64,000 nucleotides of DNA from Gymnopus androsaceus JB14 (GCA_009733575.1 ML769629.1:39241-103240); one strand, 5' to 3'; shown: positions 1 through 12,124, counted from the stretch's first letter. Translations and numbers: made by a program. Notes: generated by a model not told the origin, from the sequence alone.

Positions 1-1703
1 GGATGCCTCTTATGTTTCCTTGTAACCAAGGGGTTTGCAGGAATTTAAGCACCCATATAGGGTTGGGAGGGGAGGGTGGGGTCAAGAGGCCTTAAGACTA
101 AAATTTCTGAACTGAATTTATTGCAGCAATATGGCCTGGAATCAATACTTTTACATGTTTTATGCATTTTTGGCACATTTGGCAGGCACAGGATAGTTTG
201 CCCATGGTTCTCTGACCCTCCTATGAGTTATTGTCTAGAATGCTTGGATTATACAAACAAATAAACATTTTCTACTTTAGTAACATCATCTAAAATGAAT
301 ATGTTTGTGCAAAATCCCAAAATATGACTGGTTTCATAATGATTAGAGGCAGTGTTAAGCAACAGAGATTTGACAGAGATCACTCAAAAAGAAGTAATTA
401 CTTCTGTGATATTTGAATTCAATGTCTGAAAATTTTGACAGCAGGGGAAGAGGAGGGTAGACCAGGAGCATAGCAAAGCAGATTGCATCTGTGGGATCAA
501 TTGGGGCAATGTCCCTGGGGATTTACTTATGTAACCATGGGAATCTTCTTCCCTATAAGGCAGGTACAGGAGGGGAGGGAGGGGCCGATCGAGCTTAAGA
601 TCAAATACAAGGTGATATATAATTTAGAATTTTTGCACACCACTTGCTTGTAACCCATGTCCTCAAGGGGGTGCAAAGTTTTGAAAAGATGACCACAAGT
701 TAAACTTTTTGGAACTGAACATCCGGTCGGACTAACTAACTAAGTAAGCATTCCCATGGTATATATATGGTATATCTAGATGAGATAACAATTACCACCT
801 GCGTTCACTGGATAATTAAATCAGTATGGCTGTCTAATGAAATTCAATATCACTTATTGATCACTGACCCCAACCATCTCGCAACCCTTTTTCCGACACT
901 GAACAGCTCTCTGTGGCACCTTGTCCTCCATGTTATGTATTCTCAGGCTGCAGCAGACTAGCACAAGGAGTCTTGGAATATCAAAGGTAAATATATCTTA
1001 TTAAACTATACATGGAACACTTTCTTGTATTCTCCACTTGTTTGTATCACCATCCCATGCACTCCACATCTATTGTCCGGCAGACTCCACTCAGTCTCTC
1101 GCTGTATCCACTTACTATCTTGCAGTACCCACTTTACCATATGCACATCAGCCACAAGTATTCATGCAGTAGCCACTTGCCTGATATATTGTTTGTACAT
1201 AGGACTGTATACAAGCCTAGGTACCATACCCTGTAATACTACCATTGTCCCCCATTGATCTGTGTGTTTGTTACTACTAATTCCTGTGTGGACTTACTGC
1301 TGCTACTTCCTATTTAGGAATACAACTCTAATAAGGAGTGTCTGTACCCTGCAATTGACTCTTTTCTTGTTGAACTTGATGTTTTCATAGCAGACTAATT
1401 TGTAAAGAGTCTCCAATTGCAACAAGTGAGCAGATCAGGAAGATAGCATACACAAAACAGCAGTGCAGGAGAAGAGGCTCTACAGCTGTGTGTATCTGTC
1501 ATACTTTTCAGTGAGGCTGTTTTGGATATGCATACAATGGACAAAAAATAATGCTCAAAATTATGGGACCATATTCCAAAGCAATCAGCAGACACATTTT
1601 TCAGAATTTTCAATAGCAATGCATTCAGTTATGATTCTCCTCATGGCCTTTTTGCAAGTAGATTAATGACATATATTGAACTCAAACATGTACTGAACAT
1701 GAA
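1..1703. other. Non-coding stretch, no gene recognised
   Basis: I see only short, low-complexity reading frames without recognisable domains. The sequence is AT-rich with no clear splice-supported exon chain. No RNA gene or terminal inverted repeat was found here. Confidence 0.5.
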
Positions 1704-2257
1704 CAGAAGCAAACTCAGAAGCGAAAAATACCCAGAAGCGAAATATTTGATATTTGAGTCGTATAGATTGTGTTTTAGGATGTGGTTTTTTTTTTACAAC
1801 CTCTAGAAGGGTTTCTGGACATGACTAGCATAGCTTAGATATAATAAATCCATTATAATATGATCATATATGAACACTATGCCAAAAATGCGATTTTTCT
1901 CAGTTTTGAAATATTATGAATTGTACCATGAAATCTGTGGTATTTTTGGGCATACAATAGATTCAATCTGCTCTATGAGCATGCAAAGCCATGCTAAAAG
2001 CAATCCCAAAGGGATGCGGATATGTAGAGGCCCAATTAGCCCAAAGTTTCGCTTCTGGGTTTTTGGCAGGTTTTGGCAGCAAAAGATGAATTAATTTATG
2101 ATGCCATTTTTAGGCCCTCAAAAATTCTGATAAAATCAGATCGTAGTCCTCGCATATTATAAAACCTATAGAAAAAAAAAGAATCAAGAGAAACCATGCA
2201 AAACTGCCCTGAATATATCAATTTCCTTAGAATTTTTTGCTTCTGGGTTTGCTTCTG
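1704..2257 (+). mobile_element. MITE-like element B, copy 1 (CAGAAGC ends)
   Basis: The element starts with CAGAAGCAAACTCAGAAGCG and ends with the inverted counterpart (…GCTTCTGGGTTTGCTTCTG), so each end carries the CAGAAGC(A/G)AA word more than once. It is flanked by AA on both sides, a possible 2-bp target duplication. A reverse-complement copy lies at 3765-4298. A 74-codon frame inside is conserved in both copies but looks like a by-product of the repeat. Probably non-autonomous; superfamily not assignable by eye. Confidence 0.6.
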
Positions 2258-2577
2258 AACATAGGCTATGATTCAACATAGAGTGGATACATGGTATGCA
2301 CTCAGATCAAATATGGACTGCAACATGGGTTGAACTGGGAACATGCACTGAACTCAAACATGCATTATAACTCAAGATAGGCTGTAAACATGGGATGCAC
2401 CAAGGTCAAATATAGAGTAGGCCCTACCAAACTAACTTGGATTTTCAGACCCCACTAACTTGTGCTAACTTTTGAATTCAAAGTTAACTTGTCTAACTTG
2501 TTCTAACTTGTTTTAACTTATCTAACTTGATCATTATAAAAGCATTTCTAAGGCTCTCTAGCACTCATGTAAGGGTT
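2258..2577. other. AT-rich spacer with repeated TAACTTG words
   Basis: From about 2430 to 2535 the word (C)TAACTTG recurs many times. Inverted counterparts (CAAGTTAG) occur at about 3150-3170 and 5350-5390. This may be the left end of an old inverted-repeat element, but no clean boundary or target duplication could be set. Confidence 0.3.
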
Positions 2578-2756
2578 CATCAGCAAAACCTGTATTTTCT
2601 CTGGAGAAAACCCATTCATTTGGGACATCTCTGGAGCAAGGTACCCTATTCCAGAGACCTCTAGAGATCTCTGGAGAAAATTGACAGTTTTTTTGACAGC
2701 TGTCAAGCTCCAGAGATCTCTGGAGACCTCCAGCAAAAATACAGGTTTTGCTGATG
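2578..2756. mobile_element. Foldback element E1 (CATCAG family, 179 bp)
   Basis: It begins CATCAGCAAAACCTGTATTT and ends with the exact reverse complement of this terminus. The interior is built of CTCCAGAG/CTCTGGAG palindromic words, so most of the element can fold on itself. TT occurs immediately on both sides (2576-2577 and 2757-2758), a 2-bp target duplication. The ends match those of the other CATCAG elements here, while the interior words are unique to this copy. Confidence 0.75.
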
Positions 2757-3764
2757 TTTAAGTCTCACTAGCATCACTACACAAGCATGATAATTGCATT
2801 ACAAGGCTGCTCACCACTGTTGTCACTGTATTCATGGAATATATGCATGTAATGAGTGCATACAGAGATATTTACATGTCCCATCTAGCTCTGGATGACT
2901 GTGTAGGCATGCCGCGGGGAGCAGGGAGGTCTACTGAGAAAGTAACTATGTTTACTGTACTTCAATACTCATAAATGTTGCACAATTATATTAGGCAATA
3001 TTGGCAATATACCCATGTACCACTCATGGAAACAGTGTAGAACATCTATACAAGACTTTATAAAGTCACTCTAGGTTGAAAGACTGCATATATGTAATAG
3101 AAATGATAAATTTATCATTGTTTTAAATGTATTTTTAATGGCGAACTTCGGTCAAGTTAGTGCAAGTTAGCGGACTTTGAATTTTTTGATGGGCCAAGTT
3201 AATGATAAATTTGCGTATATCTTGCGAGTTTGAAGCAATATACCGTGTCTAATGTATTGCATTACAGTTTGCACTCATTCCATGTCCTTACACAGCATAA
3301 GCACAAGGAATTCAATAACAATATATCTTCAAGCTGGTTGCAAGCAGATGATGAATGACGAGTCTAGAGCAACCTGAATTAAGCTTAATTCAGCTGCAGG
3401 GGCAACCTGTTCATTATTCCGCTCATATTATGAACATGATGACCATATACGGAATGATACAGTATGTGTATTACCGGTATTCGGCAACTGCGCTGCATTG
3501 ACAGTACCATGCATATATGGATGGTTCAGAGCTTATGTACAAGCTGGTACAATTCAAATTCACAATATGTATCACTTACATTCAGTGCAAGAGAATAGAT
3601 GGTTCCAGTCAATGGTAAAGCAAGTTGCAATCTGTGCATAGCTGTTATCATTGCTGAAGGAGCAGGTCCACCATAATGTTCCGGCTCTAACATTTCTACC
3701 TTTGTTGCTTTACTTTCCGATTGATCTATGTCTGAATTACTTAATTTAGCTACTAAATTGGATA
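2757..3764. other. Intergenic, no gene recognised
   Basis: Only short frames are present. A minus-strand frame of 99 codons at 3526-3825 runs into MITE copy 2 and shows no recognisable domain. Inverted CAAGTTAG words near 3150-3170 pair with those at 2430-2535. Confidence 0.4.
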
Positions 3765-4298
3765 CAGAAGCAAACCCAGAAGCAAAAATTCTAAGGAAAT
3801 TGATATATTCAGGGCAGTTTTGCATGGTTTCTCTTGATTCTTTTTTTTCTATAGGTTTTATAATATGCGAGGACTACAATCTGATTTTATCAGAATTTTT
3901 GAGGGCCTAAAAATGGCATCATAAATTAATTCATCTTTTGCTGCCAAAACCTGCCAAAAACCCAGAAGCGAAACTTTAGGCTAATTGGGCCTCTACATAT
4001 CCGCATCCCTTTGGGATTGCTTGTAGCATGGCTTTGCATGCTCATAGAGTAGATTGAATCTATTGTATGCCCAAAAATACCACAGATTTCATGGTACAAT
4101 TCATAATATTTCAAAACTGAGAAAAATCGCATTTTTGGCATAGTGTTCATATATGATCATATTATAATGGATTTATTATATCTAAGCTATGCTAGTCATG
4201 TCCAGAAACCCTTCTAGAGGTTGTAAAAGAAAACCGCATCCTAAAACACAATCTATACAACTCAAATATCAAATATTTCGCTTCTGGGTTTGCTTCTG
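3765..4298 (-). mobile_element. MITE-like element B, copy 2 (inverted)
   Basis: Reverse complement of the element at 1704-2257, with the same doubled CAGAAGC-type ends and the same interior. TA flanks it on both sides (3763-3764 and 4299-4300), consistent with a 2-bp target duplication. Together the two copies form a large inverted repeat around 1.5 kb of unrelated sequence, but separate flanks suggest two insertions. Confidence 0.65.
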
Positions 4299-5400
4299 TA
4301 TTTGACTTAAGTACTACACAAAATCACCTGCTTTGACCTTTATTACAATGATGCACCACAGTTGCACTAAACATTGATCTTATCACATTTCCAACCATTA
4401 CCTTGCTCTAATTGTTTGGAAATTCAAAAGGGTTCAACAATGAGCTCTAAGTACGAGTTGTAATAGTATCTAAGTAATAAACAAGAAGCTAATTAAATGG
4501 GTAGTGAGTAAGTAAGTAAATCCGAAAACAAGGGAAGGGATTTCGTTCTTACCAAGAGATGGTCTGCAAGTTAAATGTGCCATTGTATTCAAATAAGCTT
4601 GGAGCTCAAGTGAAACAGACTTTGAATAGGTATGTAGCTCATATAGATGATCTCATACTACATATGACATATTTTAATCTTAATGCAATGTACAGTAAAT
4701 GCAATTAAGTATTTCAACTGAAAGCTGCAAGCATTTCTGGGAAGAGAAATCACAGTAGCAGCTTACAGTACAACTGTGAAGGTGACTACTGTACCGTTAT
4801 GGTTAGAATTGCAGTGGAACTGATGTGTAATTAATTGAATACTTCAGTTGATCAATTCAACCACCGCGAGGCGTTGTGAAGGACATGAACTGAGTTCAAT
4901 TTGGGTGGCGCTGGCATAGCTGGCGAAGAAATATAAAGAAGTATATATGGCTCCATACCATATACAGGTACGGCCGTAATTATTATGGGTCGTATTTTGT
5001 ACAATGATCCCGTACCCATATCGTAATTTTCTCCAAAAAATGGATACAGTACAGGTATGAAGTGCCTGTATTATCCTATCGGGTGATATGTGCATGACTG
5101 TCCTGTACCCATACTGTCTTTGGAAAGCCTCGATCCAATGATGTTACAGTCATGGTCCCATATTATGGTACCCATAAGTGTATCAATATGGATATGATGC
5201 CGAGCCCTAGAAACCTAGTCTGGACTTGTGAAGGAGCTTCAGTAGAGTAATAATGGTGATCAAAATGTATTAAAACAGATTTACATTTGGTTGCTAGTAA
5301 AATGCAAGTTAGTTACATTTTGCCAAGCCTCAGCTGCAAGCGCGGAAAAAAAACAAGCTAACTTGACTGAATTGAACAAGTTAGTGAAACAAGTCACTTT
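4299..5400. other. Intergenic with GTACCCAT-rich palindromic segment
   Basis: No gene is recognised. Between about 4950 and 5210 the word GTACCCAT or its complement recurs and is bounded by a sequence resembling the last 60 bases of the window (GGGCT-GG…TATTATGGTACC), suggesting a second short repeat family. Its boundaries are unclear. Confidence 0.35.
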
Positions 5401-5403
5401 GCT

Positions 5404-5986
5404 CACACTCATAAAACAGTGAGCGACAGAGAGGAAATGAAAGTCATTGTGTTTTTTGCACTGCCAGCAAGTAGGTACATAAGTCCATTACAGTTCAGCA
5501 TTGTCTTTTGTTGGTTACCATATTGTAACAAAATATATTCTACCTCTGTTGAGCACCAGCTTGGCCCCAACTCTCAGACCATTTCTAATCAAAATCTCTA
5601 TAAAACGCATCACTCTAGGTCGATTATATGCTATATGTGATGCCCACTAGATGCTAAATGCTAAATGCCATTGACACAGTGTGCATAGGTATACGACTCT
5701 GGATGATTGATTCAACAATGTAAAAGGTTTAAAGTAGGAAGATAGGTATGTGGTATGCAGATCAGTCATAGCAGCATCAGACATAGCAACAGATCTATAG
5801 CTGGAAAGCAACTGACACTGACATGCAGCAAGTGGAAAGAAGGAAAAGTGGAAGCGCAGCTTCCACATGGATACAATCAGGTTGTACTGTTAAAGATGGG
5901 GAGGTGATTAAAAATGTAGGGAGTGGTATCTCAGGGCAGAATCAAATGTCCATGGGTGTTTGTTAAAGTAATGGTTCTTCATCCAT
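5404..5986 (-). repeat. 3' flank shared by GH16 copies A, C and F
   Basis: This segment, including the run near 5420-5480 and the block around 5720-5900, recurs downstream of GH16 copy C (18048-18620) and copy F (49997-50580). Its later part also recurs next to copies D and E. It marks the downstream part of the duplicated GH16 block. No coding potential is evident. Confidence 0.7.
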
Positions 5987-6473
5987 CTACTGAGAGTAGA
6001 TGTTGATACTTGAGATTTGCTGTGAAAAAGAAAGAGATTGAGGTCAGCATTCACTGAGCTAAGGCAAGGAGAAATGGAAGCTCACCCAGTATGCATCAGA
6101 GAAAGCAGATCCCATATTCTGAACATATGATGCAGCAGTCAAGTATCCAGTGGAAGATGCGCAACTAATCTGCTGACCACCTGCTCCGCTCATAGACCAA
6201 ACACCCTCAGTGAACATTCCACCAAGGTTGGTATCAATGATAAGTGCAAGGTTGGTAAAGTACATTCCAATTGCATAGTGGGTAACTCAGAAGAACATCT
6301 GAGCACCTCACAAGCTCAGATTGGGACTTCCATCAGTAGTATCACTCTGTACACTTCCCGCCGCCCAATATTTGGTGTAGATACTTGCCCGATGATCTGA
6401 ATGGCATGGGTACCACTTTGGGCATTAAACCCAGAGCCATAGGAGCTGGTCTGGGGAGAGGTAGCAGCATGTT

Positions 6474-6869
6474 CATCAGAAAAAACTGTTTTGGGCCCAG
6501 GAGGATCTCAGGTCACCTAGTCCTCTTAGGCAACCTGAGGCATCCTAGTTGGCCCAGGAAAAAGGGTAAAACTTTGGACACCTCAGGTATCCTAGTCATC
6601 CTAGGTGTCCTGGGGTATCCTAGGGCATCCTGGGGCATCCTGAGGCATCCTAGGATGGAAAACTTTATCCTAGGATGCCTCAGGATGCCCCAGGATACCC
6701 CAGGATACCCCAGGACATCCCAGGATCTCCCAGGACACCTAGGATGACTAGGATACCTGAGGTGTCCAAAGTTTTACCCTTTTTCCTGGGCCAACTAGGA
6801 TGCCTCAGGTTGCCTAAGAGGACTAGGTGACCTTAGATCCTCCTGGGCCTAAAACAGTTTTTGCTGATG
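6474..6869. mobile_element. Foldback element E2 (CATCAG family, 396 bp)
   Basis: Nearly perfect palindrome starting CATCAGAAAAAACTGTTTTG and ending …CAGTTTTTGCTGATG, with a core of CCTAGG/CCTGAGG/CATCCTGGG-type words. TT flanks it on both sides. Intact GH16 copies D and E show the uninterrupted sequence at this point, which defines the insertion site. It is almost identical to E8 at 60829-61223. No open reading frame of its own. Confidence 0.9.
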
Positions 6870-8110
6870 TTTGATCTTGGTCAGTATAAGGGTGGCATTC
6901 AAGGTTGGAGGCAACATTAATTGTTGGTCTGAGCAGCCTTCGGAGGTGTGGATGGACATGAATGTATCTGTTGACACCTTCGATGATGTTGATTTTGTCA
7001 GTGGGTACCAAGGAGCCAGAGGGTGGGCCAGCTGGAGCAAATAGTATGCATTGAAGTGAGGGAAGACAATATCAAAGATCATCATAGTACCAGCATTGAA
7101 GGTCTCAGAAGAACGTAACTTCATCAAGTTCTGGAGGCTTGTAGTCTCAGTTGTGTCAACCTACATGATGACATTGCCATCAGAGTCTGTGCAGATGAGG
7201 TTGTTGATGTAGTTGACTACACCACTGTCATTGGAGGCTTCAGAGGTGTTGGTGAAATGAGTGAGTATATGGGTGGTAGGAGAGGGAAACAGAGAGTTGC
7301 AAAGTAGTTGATGAGGTTCTGACCAGTGAGAGACTGGGAAAGAGTCCAGCCATTGAAAGAGGAGCCAGTAGCTACTGCAAAAGTGGTATTCACTGGATAT
7401 ACAAAACAGTCAGTGCCATGATTCAGCAGTCATGCATGGTCATCAACTCACAGGTTGAGCAGGCTACAGAAGTCAAAGTAGAGGTGACGGCAATGGAGGA
7501 AGAGACACTAGAGGTGGTAATGGCTTTGGCTACGCTGACAGAAGTGGGAGAAGAGGAGTCAACTGAAGAGCTGGAGACAAAAACAGAGTCTGAAGAGGCA
7601 ACAGAGACAGAGCTGCTGCTGTGGAGCTCGCCCAAGCCCAGGTGATGTTTACTGAAATAAAGTCCTCAACCACTGGATTCGGGAATGCCAGTCAGAAATA
7701 AGGGAGCTTACAGGTAGAACCATTCCAAGCACTAGTCAACAAGTAGAGGTTGCTATCTCCACAGACCTTGCAGTTATTGGTTGCAGTGACATTGATAAAG
7801 GCACCCGTGTCCATGTTAGTGATGGTCAGCTAAAGCCGAGTTAGAAACCAAAATCAAGTGAAAGTCAAATACACATATGTGTTACCAACAAACAGTGGTG
7901 TTGGTGCCAGAGATATAGGTGGCACTGAGGCCAGTAAATGTATCCGTGTTTGAGAGATGGTTCTGCAGAGGGAGAGAGACTAAAATAATCAAGAAAAAGA
8001 TAATGGATTGGAGAACGAGGCTAGAATCTGGACCAGAGGGATGGTGGTTGGTGAAGCTATGGTATTGGATGTTAGATACTGGATCCCGCGTGTGCAAGGC
8101 CCAGGATGGT

Positions 8111-8613
8111 CACCTGTAGCTGTAGTTCTAATGCATTAGATTGTGACAATAGTCCTAAGTGGTTAATGCGTTAAATCAGGACTGCTGTTGGAAATTGTGG
8201 CAGTGCTAAAATCTGCTATTGACCCAATTAGGGTATCTAAGCAATGTTTTGGTCAAAACATTGCCAAACATTGGTAAGCATAGGTTAGGGTTAGGGTTAG
8301 GGGTTGAAGATGATATTGGGGATGTGGGGATGTGGGGGCTTGCCCCACTGTTATGGTCATAGTGGGTTAGGGTGTTGGTTAGGGTTGGGGTTAGGTCCGG
8401 GTGGTCTGACAAATCCAAGGGGAGTGTCAGTTTTTTCCCACAGGTCCTTGTTCTCTCTGTATAAGCCTTTTAAGTTTGATTCACATGACCATGAGCCATA
8501 TACAGCTAGTAGTATATTTTGGCTGGTCAGACAGCAGTCCTGATTTAATGCATTAACCACTTAGGACTGTTGTCAAGGATTAATGCATTAAAGTTACAGC
8601 ATCCACTGGGATA
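8111..8613. mobile_element. TIR element with interstitial telomere repeats
   Basis: About 500 bp with imperfect terminal inverted repeats of more than 55 bp; the best matched part starts TAATGCATTA at 8129 and at 8590 on the other strand, and includes GTCCTAAGTGGTTAATGC. Comparison with GH16 copy D, which lacks it, gives the boundaries and a GT 2-bp duplication. The interior holds GGTTAGGGTTAGGGTTAGGG at about 8283-8303 and degenerate TTAGGG-like words to about 8400. It sits in the 5' part of GH16 copy A. Confidence 0.65.
8283..8400 (+). repeat. Interstitial TTAGGG repeats
   Basis: Three clean TTAGGG units near 8284-8303, then degenerate variants (GGTTAGGGTGTTGG, GGTTAGGGTTGGGG) to 8400. TTAGGG is the usual telomere repeat of Agaricomycetes. 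The tract lies inside the TIR element and is flanked on both sides by GH16 sequence, so it is not a chromosome end. Confidence 0.8.
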
Positions 8614-8688
8614 GTGTTGAATTATGCTGTTAAGATATAGCGCGAGGACAAACAATAGCAGGAGAGGCATAGCAGACACAAGCTCCAC

Positions 8689-9308
8689 AGTTTACTCGAG
8701 AATGCTTGGAAGCTGTGATTTAATGCACTTCAGGTTAACTCGCAGACTTGGATTTCAACACACTTTGCTCTTGAAGAACCACTCTTTAGCATGATGCAAC
8801 AAGATATCAACTGAATTCCAAAGGACTCCGCATTTCAGCTCAACCTGATCTGTGAAAAAAGTGGCAGTGGTAAAGTTGGAAGACAGGCAAATTGCAATTG
8901 GAAGATTTCCCTGGGTGTACAAGCTATGAACAAATGAATGGAAGAAAACTTGATTCTTTTCAATGTTTAGAGGCTGGATATTGCTGTTGAATTGATAAGA
9001 ATGGAAGAATCATCCACCAAGTATCAGACACATAGAATAAAAGATTGTGAAGAGTGATGATCAATGAAAGAAATGTGGTCATTGCTCAGACTCTATTAAG
9101 ACACCCAGACCCATTTAGCACTTGAAATTGAAAGCTTTGCCTTTATTTTGAACTGTGTGGTTTGCCGCTGGACAATATATCCTGCATGGCACTTGAAACC
9201 GGGCAATAAATTCAACCGCTTAATTATCAGAAAGATTACCAGAGCTGGCACGTTTAATTCTCAAACTTAATTCTTGCATGATGGCACTGGCAGCATTCTA
9301 CATGTGTA
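8689..9308 (-). repeat. Upstream region shared by GH16 copies
   Basis: The block at about 8860-9300 recurs upstream of copy C (20830-21230) and copy D (29400-29820), and partly upstream of E and F (about 37190-37480 and 62640-62870). It contains no long reading frame. As it is conserved just 5' of each GH16 start, it may contain the ancestral promoter, but no specific site can be named. Confidence 0.6.
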
Positions 9309-11726
9309 CCTCAGCAAAACCTGGGTGAGCTGGACAGAGCTAGACAGTGATGAGTTAGATTTGTGCTAGGTATGAAAACCAACCAAACAACAATCACCCC
9401 AATCAGATACAATCCAAAATGTTTAATTTAATGCAAGGAAGGAGGTTGTCAAAGGTTCCCTCGACTACTAATTGATTTGAAGAGAAAAGCACTTGAAAGT
9501 TGACACAGATAGTGTGAGATGAACAAGGTTCTATACTTGGAGGGAGGTTTTTGAAAAGCCAACTAATGTACGACGACATGCTGAACTAATCGAGGGGAAA
9601 GCAAACACCAAAGCACGGGTCAAGTATGCTGACTCAACAAATGACTTTGCATATCTAGGGAGCCTTTACGTCACCGTGCAATGATACTCCAACTCTCAGG
9701 GATTCCCATGAGTTACCTAACAAGCTTATACGACTGCCGTGCAAGTCACTCGAGTAGGCGTTTTTAACACACTCAGTGAAGAGTGGGCAAGGGGTAGAAT
9801 CTGTTGGTAAAGCTAGGTAACACTCTGAGAAGCTTCCTCCCTAAAACTAGACCAAGCCGACACCTGGGTCCAAGACCTTTCCTAATCAACAACGGGCTTG
9901 TCGAGGTGTGCACGTTAGGCTCCACCTGCAGTCCTAAGACTGATGTGACCTCTCTTCGAGATGAAAACCAGGAATGCTTGACTTAATAGCTGGGAAGTAG
10001 AATGAATTGCCTCAGTATTATCAAGGTTACAAGAAGGCCACCCATTTCAAAGGTTGCAGAGGAGGATGCAGATGCGTCTGAGTGTGTACGAATCACTACA
10101 GGTCCTAAGATAGAACTGTGTTTCAGGTATCAAGTCTAACTTGTTATTCCGAGATAGAATAGCTACCCTTATATACTGAGCGAGATATAATAAAATAGGA
10201 AAATGAGAGAAACTGAGCGAGATAGGATGAAACAGAGTAAGTAAAATAGAAAAAGATAAATAATGTCCATATATGCGTGTATACTATGGTTTTGCCTCGA
10301 TGTTTTCCTGCCTCATTCATTTGTCTTCCTTGATTGGGTCAACTTTTGGGATTTTGGTCCGAATCGACTCGAGTCATTTGCCCTTTTACAAGGCTCGCCA
10401 GTTACTTTAGCAGAACAGCCCTCGGAAGTATTTCTATGTTTTTCCTCACCAATGGGAGACTGGTTATTATCCCTAGTTCCGCGCAGTCTCGAGTCTAGAT
10501 GCCTGGTAGCATATGGATCTCGGTAAAACACTGAGGCTCAGATAGAAACACTCTGGTCCTTCCATGCTCTAGAAGTAGCTACAGCAAGTGGGTCATGCGG
10601 CTGCGTTGGACTGCCGCGGCTATCTGCCTGGGCATCTTCCAGTGAGTGTCAACTTTGAGGGCACCCGTTAGGGTACTTCCTCATCTCGGTCCACCTTGCT
10701 TGGTTTAATAAACTTGAGTGTCGTTTAGACTCCTCGGTGAGCTGATCGTGGAAGCGATGCCTCGTTAAGACTTTGATCCCTTGGGTATATTCTTTGATGA
10801 CCTAGCCTAGTATAACTGGTATGTGGGCTCGTTTATCTGCCTTGGTCAGCAACTTGTTATCCAACAAGCTTGCCTTGCTACACCATACCATGCATAGGAC
10901 TTTGATTGAGGCGCATTCACAAAGTTAAGTATGGTACCATTGCGCATACCATTACTCTGCAACCTCTTGGGTAGAATAGGTCCTTGGTAGATTTTAACTA
11001 TCAGCTCGGGCTCACTATAGTTCTCTTATTGACCGTGTTTTGTTACAAACAGAACCTAGGATTATTGGTTCTGCGCAGTTCTAGCCTTAGCCAAAAAATT
11101 GGCGTATCAACAGCTCTGTGCAGCGCTCATAGCAACCATAGCACCCATAGCAAGGTCCCCATGTGTCCAGAGCTATGGACTGCTATGGATCACTATGGAT
11201 TGTATATTTCATGGCATGTTGTCTGTCAGCCATTCAATTTAAAACCCAATTCAAAACTAAATATATCATTGTTTCACAATCACTTCCCTCACTCAGCAGC
11301 GGGGAAACTTGCTGAACCAAAATTCAAATAATCATAATATTATAATATTATATGGGCATGTTCATAGTAGTACAATAGTGTGGCGAAACTAGTATAACTA
11401 AAGTACTAGTTCTTATATATACTGAAGTAAGCAGTAGCCCTCGCCAAGATATTGGAGATGTCAAAAGAACCAAAAATATCCAAAACCAAAGTTGCAACTC
11501 AGTGTTGACTTGGAAAAAAAATTGGGGAAGTTGCGAGAACGCATCCTGGATTTGTCAACTCTTATATATGGTTGGTGGGAGAGAATGACAGCTGTCAAAT
11601 GCCTGACAGTTGGTTTGAACACTCAGAAATATCACAGGAGCTCATAGTAAGCCATAGCAGGCCATAGAAGCCATAGTGCTCTACAGTACTATGGCTGCTA
11701 TGACCATTACCCAGGTTTTGCTGATG
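9309..11726. mobile_element. Long CATCAG-family element E3 (2.4 kb)
   Basis: The left end reads CCTCAGCAAAACCTGGGT and the right end is the reverse complement of CATCAGCAAAACCTGGGT, with TA on both sides (9307-9308 and 11727-11728). The same locus in blocks C and D is continuous, so this whole stretch is inserted. Subterminal sequence at 11100-11200 and 11640-11710 is made of CATAGC/GCTATGG palindromic words. The 9420-11080 interior has no recognisable transposase; it has TATA-like sequence near 10170 and may be another element nested inside. The longest frames (60-115 codons) show no known motif. Confidence 0.6.
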
Positions 11727-11728
11727 TA

Positions 11729-12124
11729 CAATGCCATGCATCATCCATCAACTTCATAAAAGAATGCAGCTTGTAATTGCATATTCTACTCTCTCGACTA
11801 TCAGCTCAATGAGTTTTCCAGCGAGGATACTAGTCCCAACCACAGCCCTGGTTGAGTTAGGCTTAAAAGTATCATCACTTTGATTGCCACAACACCATCT
11901 ATGGTCACAATTTCAAAGTGGACTACCTACCTTTCTAAACCAGAGGATTTTCCACATTCCAAGTAGAGGTCCATGGTGGATTTAATAGGGACACCTTCAT
12001 TCCCTTGGTTGAATCCATCAGGACACGGATGCATGAGATGATGAAGCACGTAGCACATGAAGTTCATGATCTACTTGTTTCTTTTCATCACTGGCAGCAC
12101 AATAATCCAAGGGATGGCTATTGG
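11729..12124. repeat. Duplicated block fragment, matches 29830-30760
   Basis: Sequence resumes the duplicated block after E3. It matches block D: the stretch at 11880-11960 corresponds to 29990-30060, and 11975-12120 corresponds to 30620-30750. An intervening part present in D is missing. A plus-strand frame with the conserved stretch RMHE-MK-VAHEVHDLL is seen in both copies but I do not recognise the protein. Confidence 0.5.

Larger units (their letters stand above)
5987..8688 (-). pseudogene. GH16 glucanase pseudogene, copy A
   Basis: This is a decayed member of the secreted double-psi barrel / Ser-Thr linker / GH16 endo-beta-1,3(4)-glucanase family (see copy D for the gene model). Visible parts are the C-terminal GH16 region around 6060-6265, the catalytic segment at about 6980, the Ser/Thr-rich linker at 7430-7640 and the barrel region at 7690-7930. 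The catalytic motif reads DKINIIEG instead of GEIDIIEG, so the nucleophile Glu is Lys and the middle Asp is Asn. The start codon position (8688) reads GTG instead of ATG. Foldback E2 interrupts the GH16 domain and a telomere-repeat-bearing element interrupts the signal-peptide region. It cannot encode an active enzyme. Confidence 0.85.

Noticed and set aside
1870..2094. 74-codon frame conserved in two places (also 3926-4150, minus)
   Set aside because: Both copies lie inside MITE B copies; conservation follows from the repeat, and the protein has no recognisable features.
6385..6747. 120-codon frame rich in Gly/Pro/Arg repeats
   Set aside because: It reads through foldback element E2; the repeats are translated palindromic words.
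7418..7645. Glu-rich plus-strand frame (and similar at 19532-19834, 36478-36783, 51755-52102)
   Set aside because: Antisense shadows of the Ser/Thr-rich GH16 linker.
8283..8400. Telomere at a contig end
   Set aside because: TTAGGG units are flanked on both sides by GH16 sequence and lie within a TIR element, so they are interstitial.
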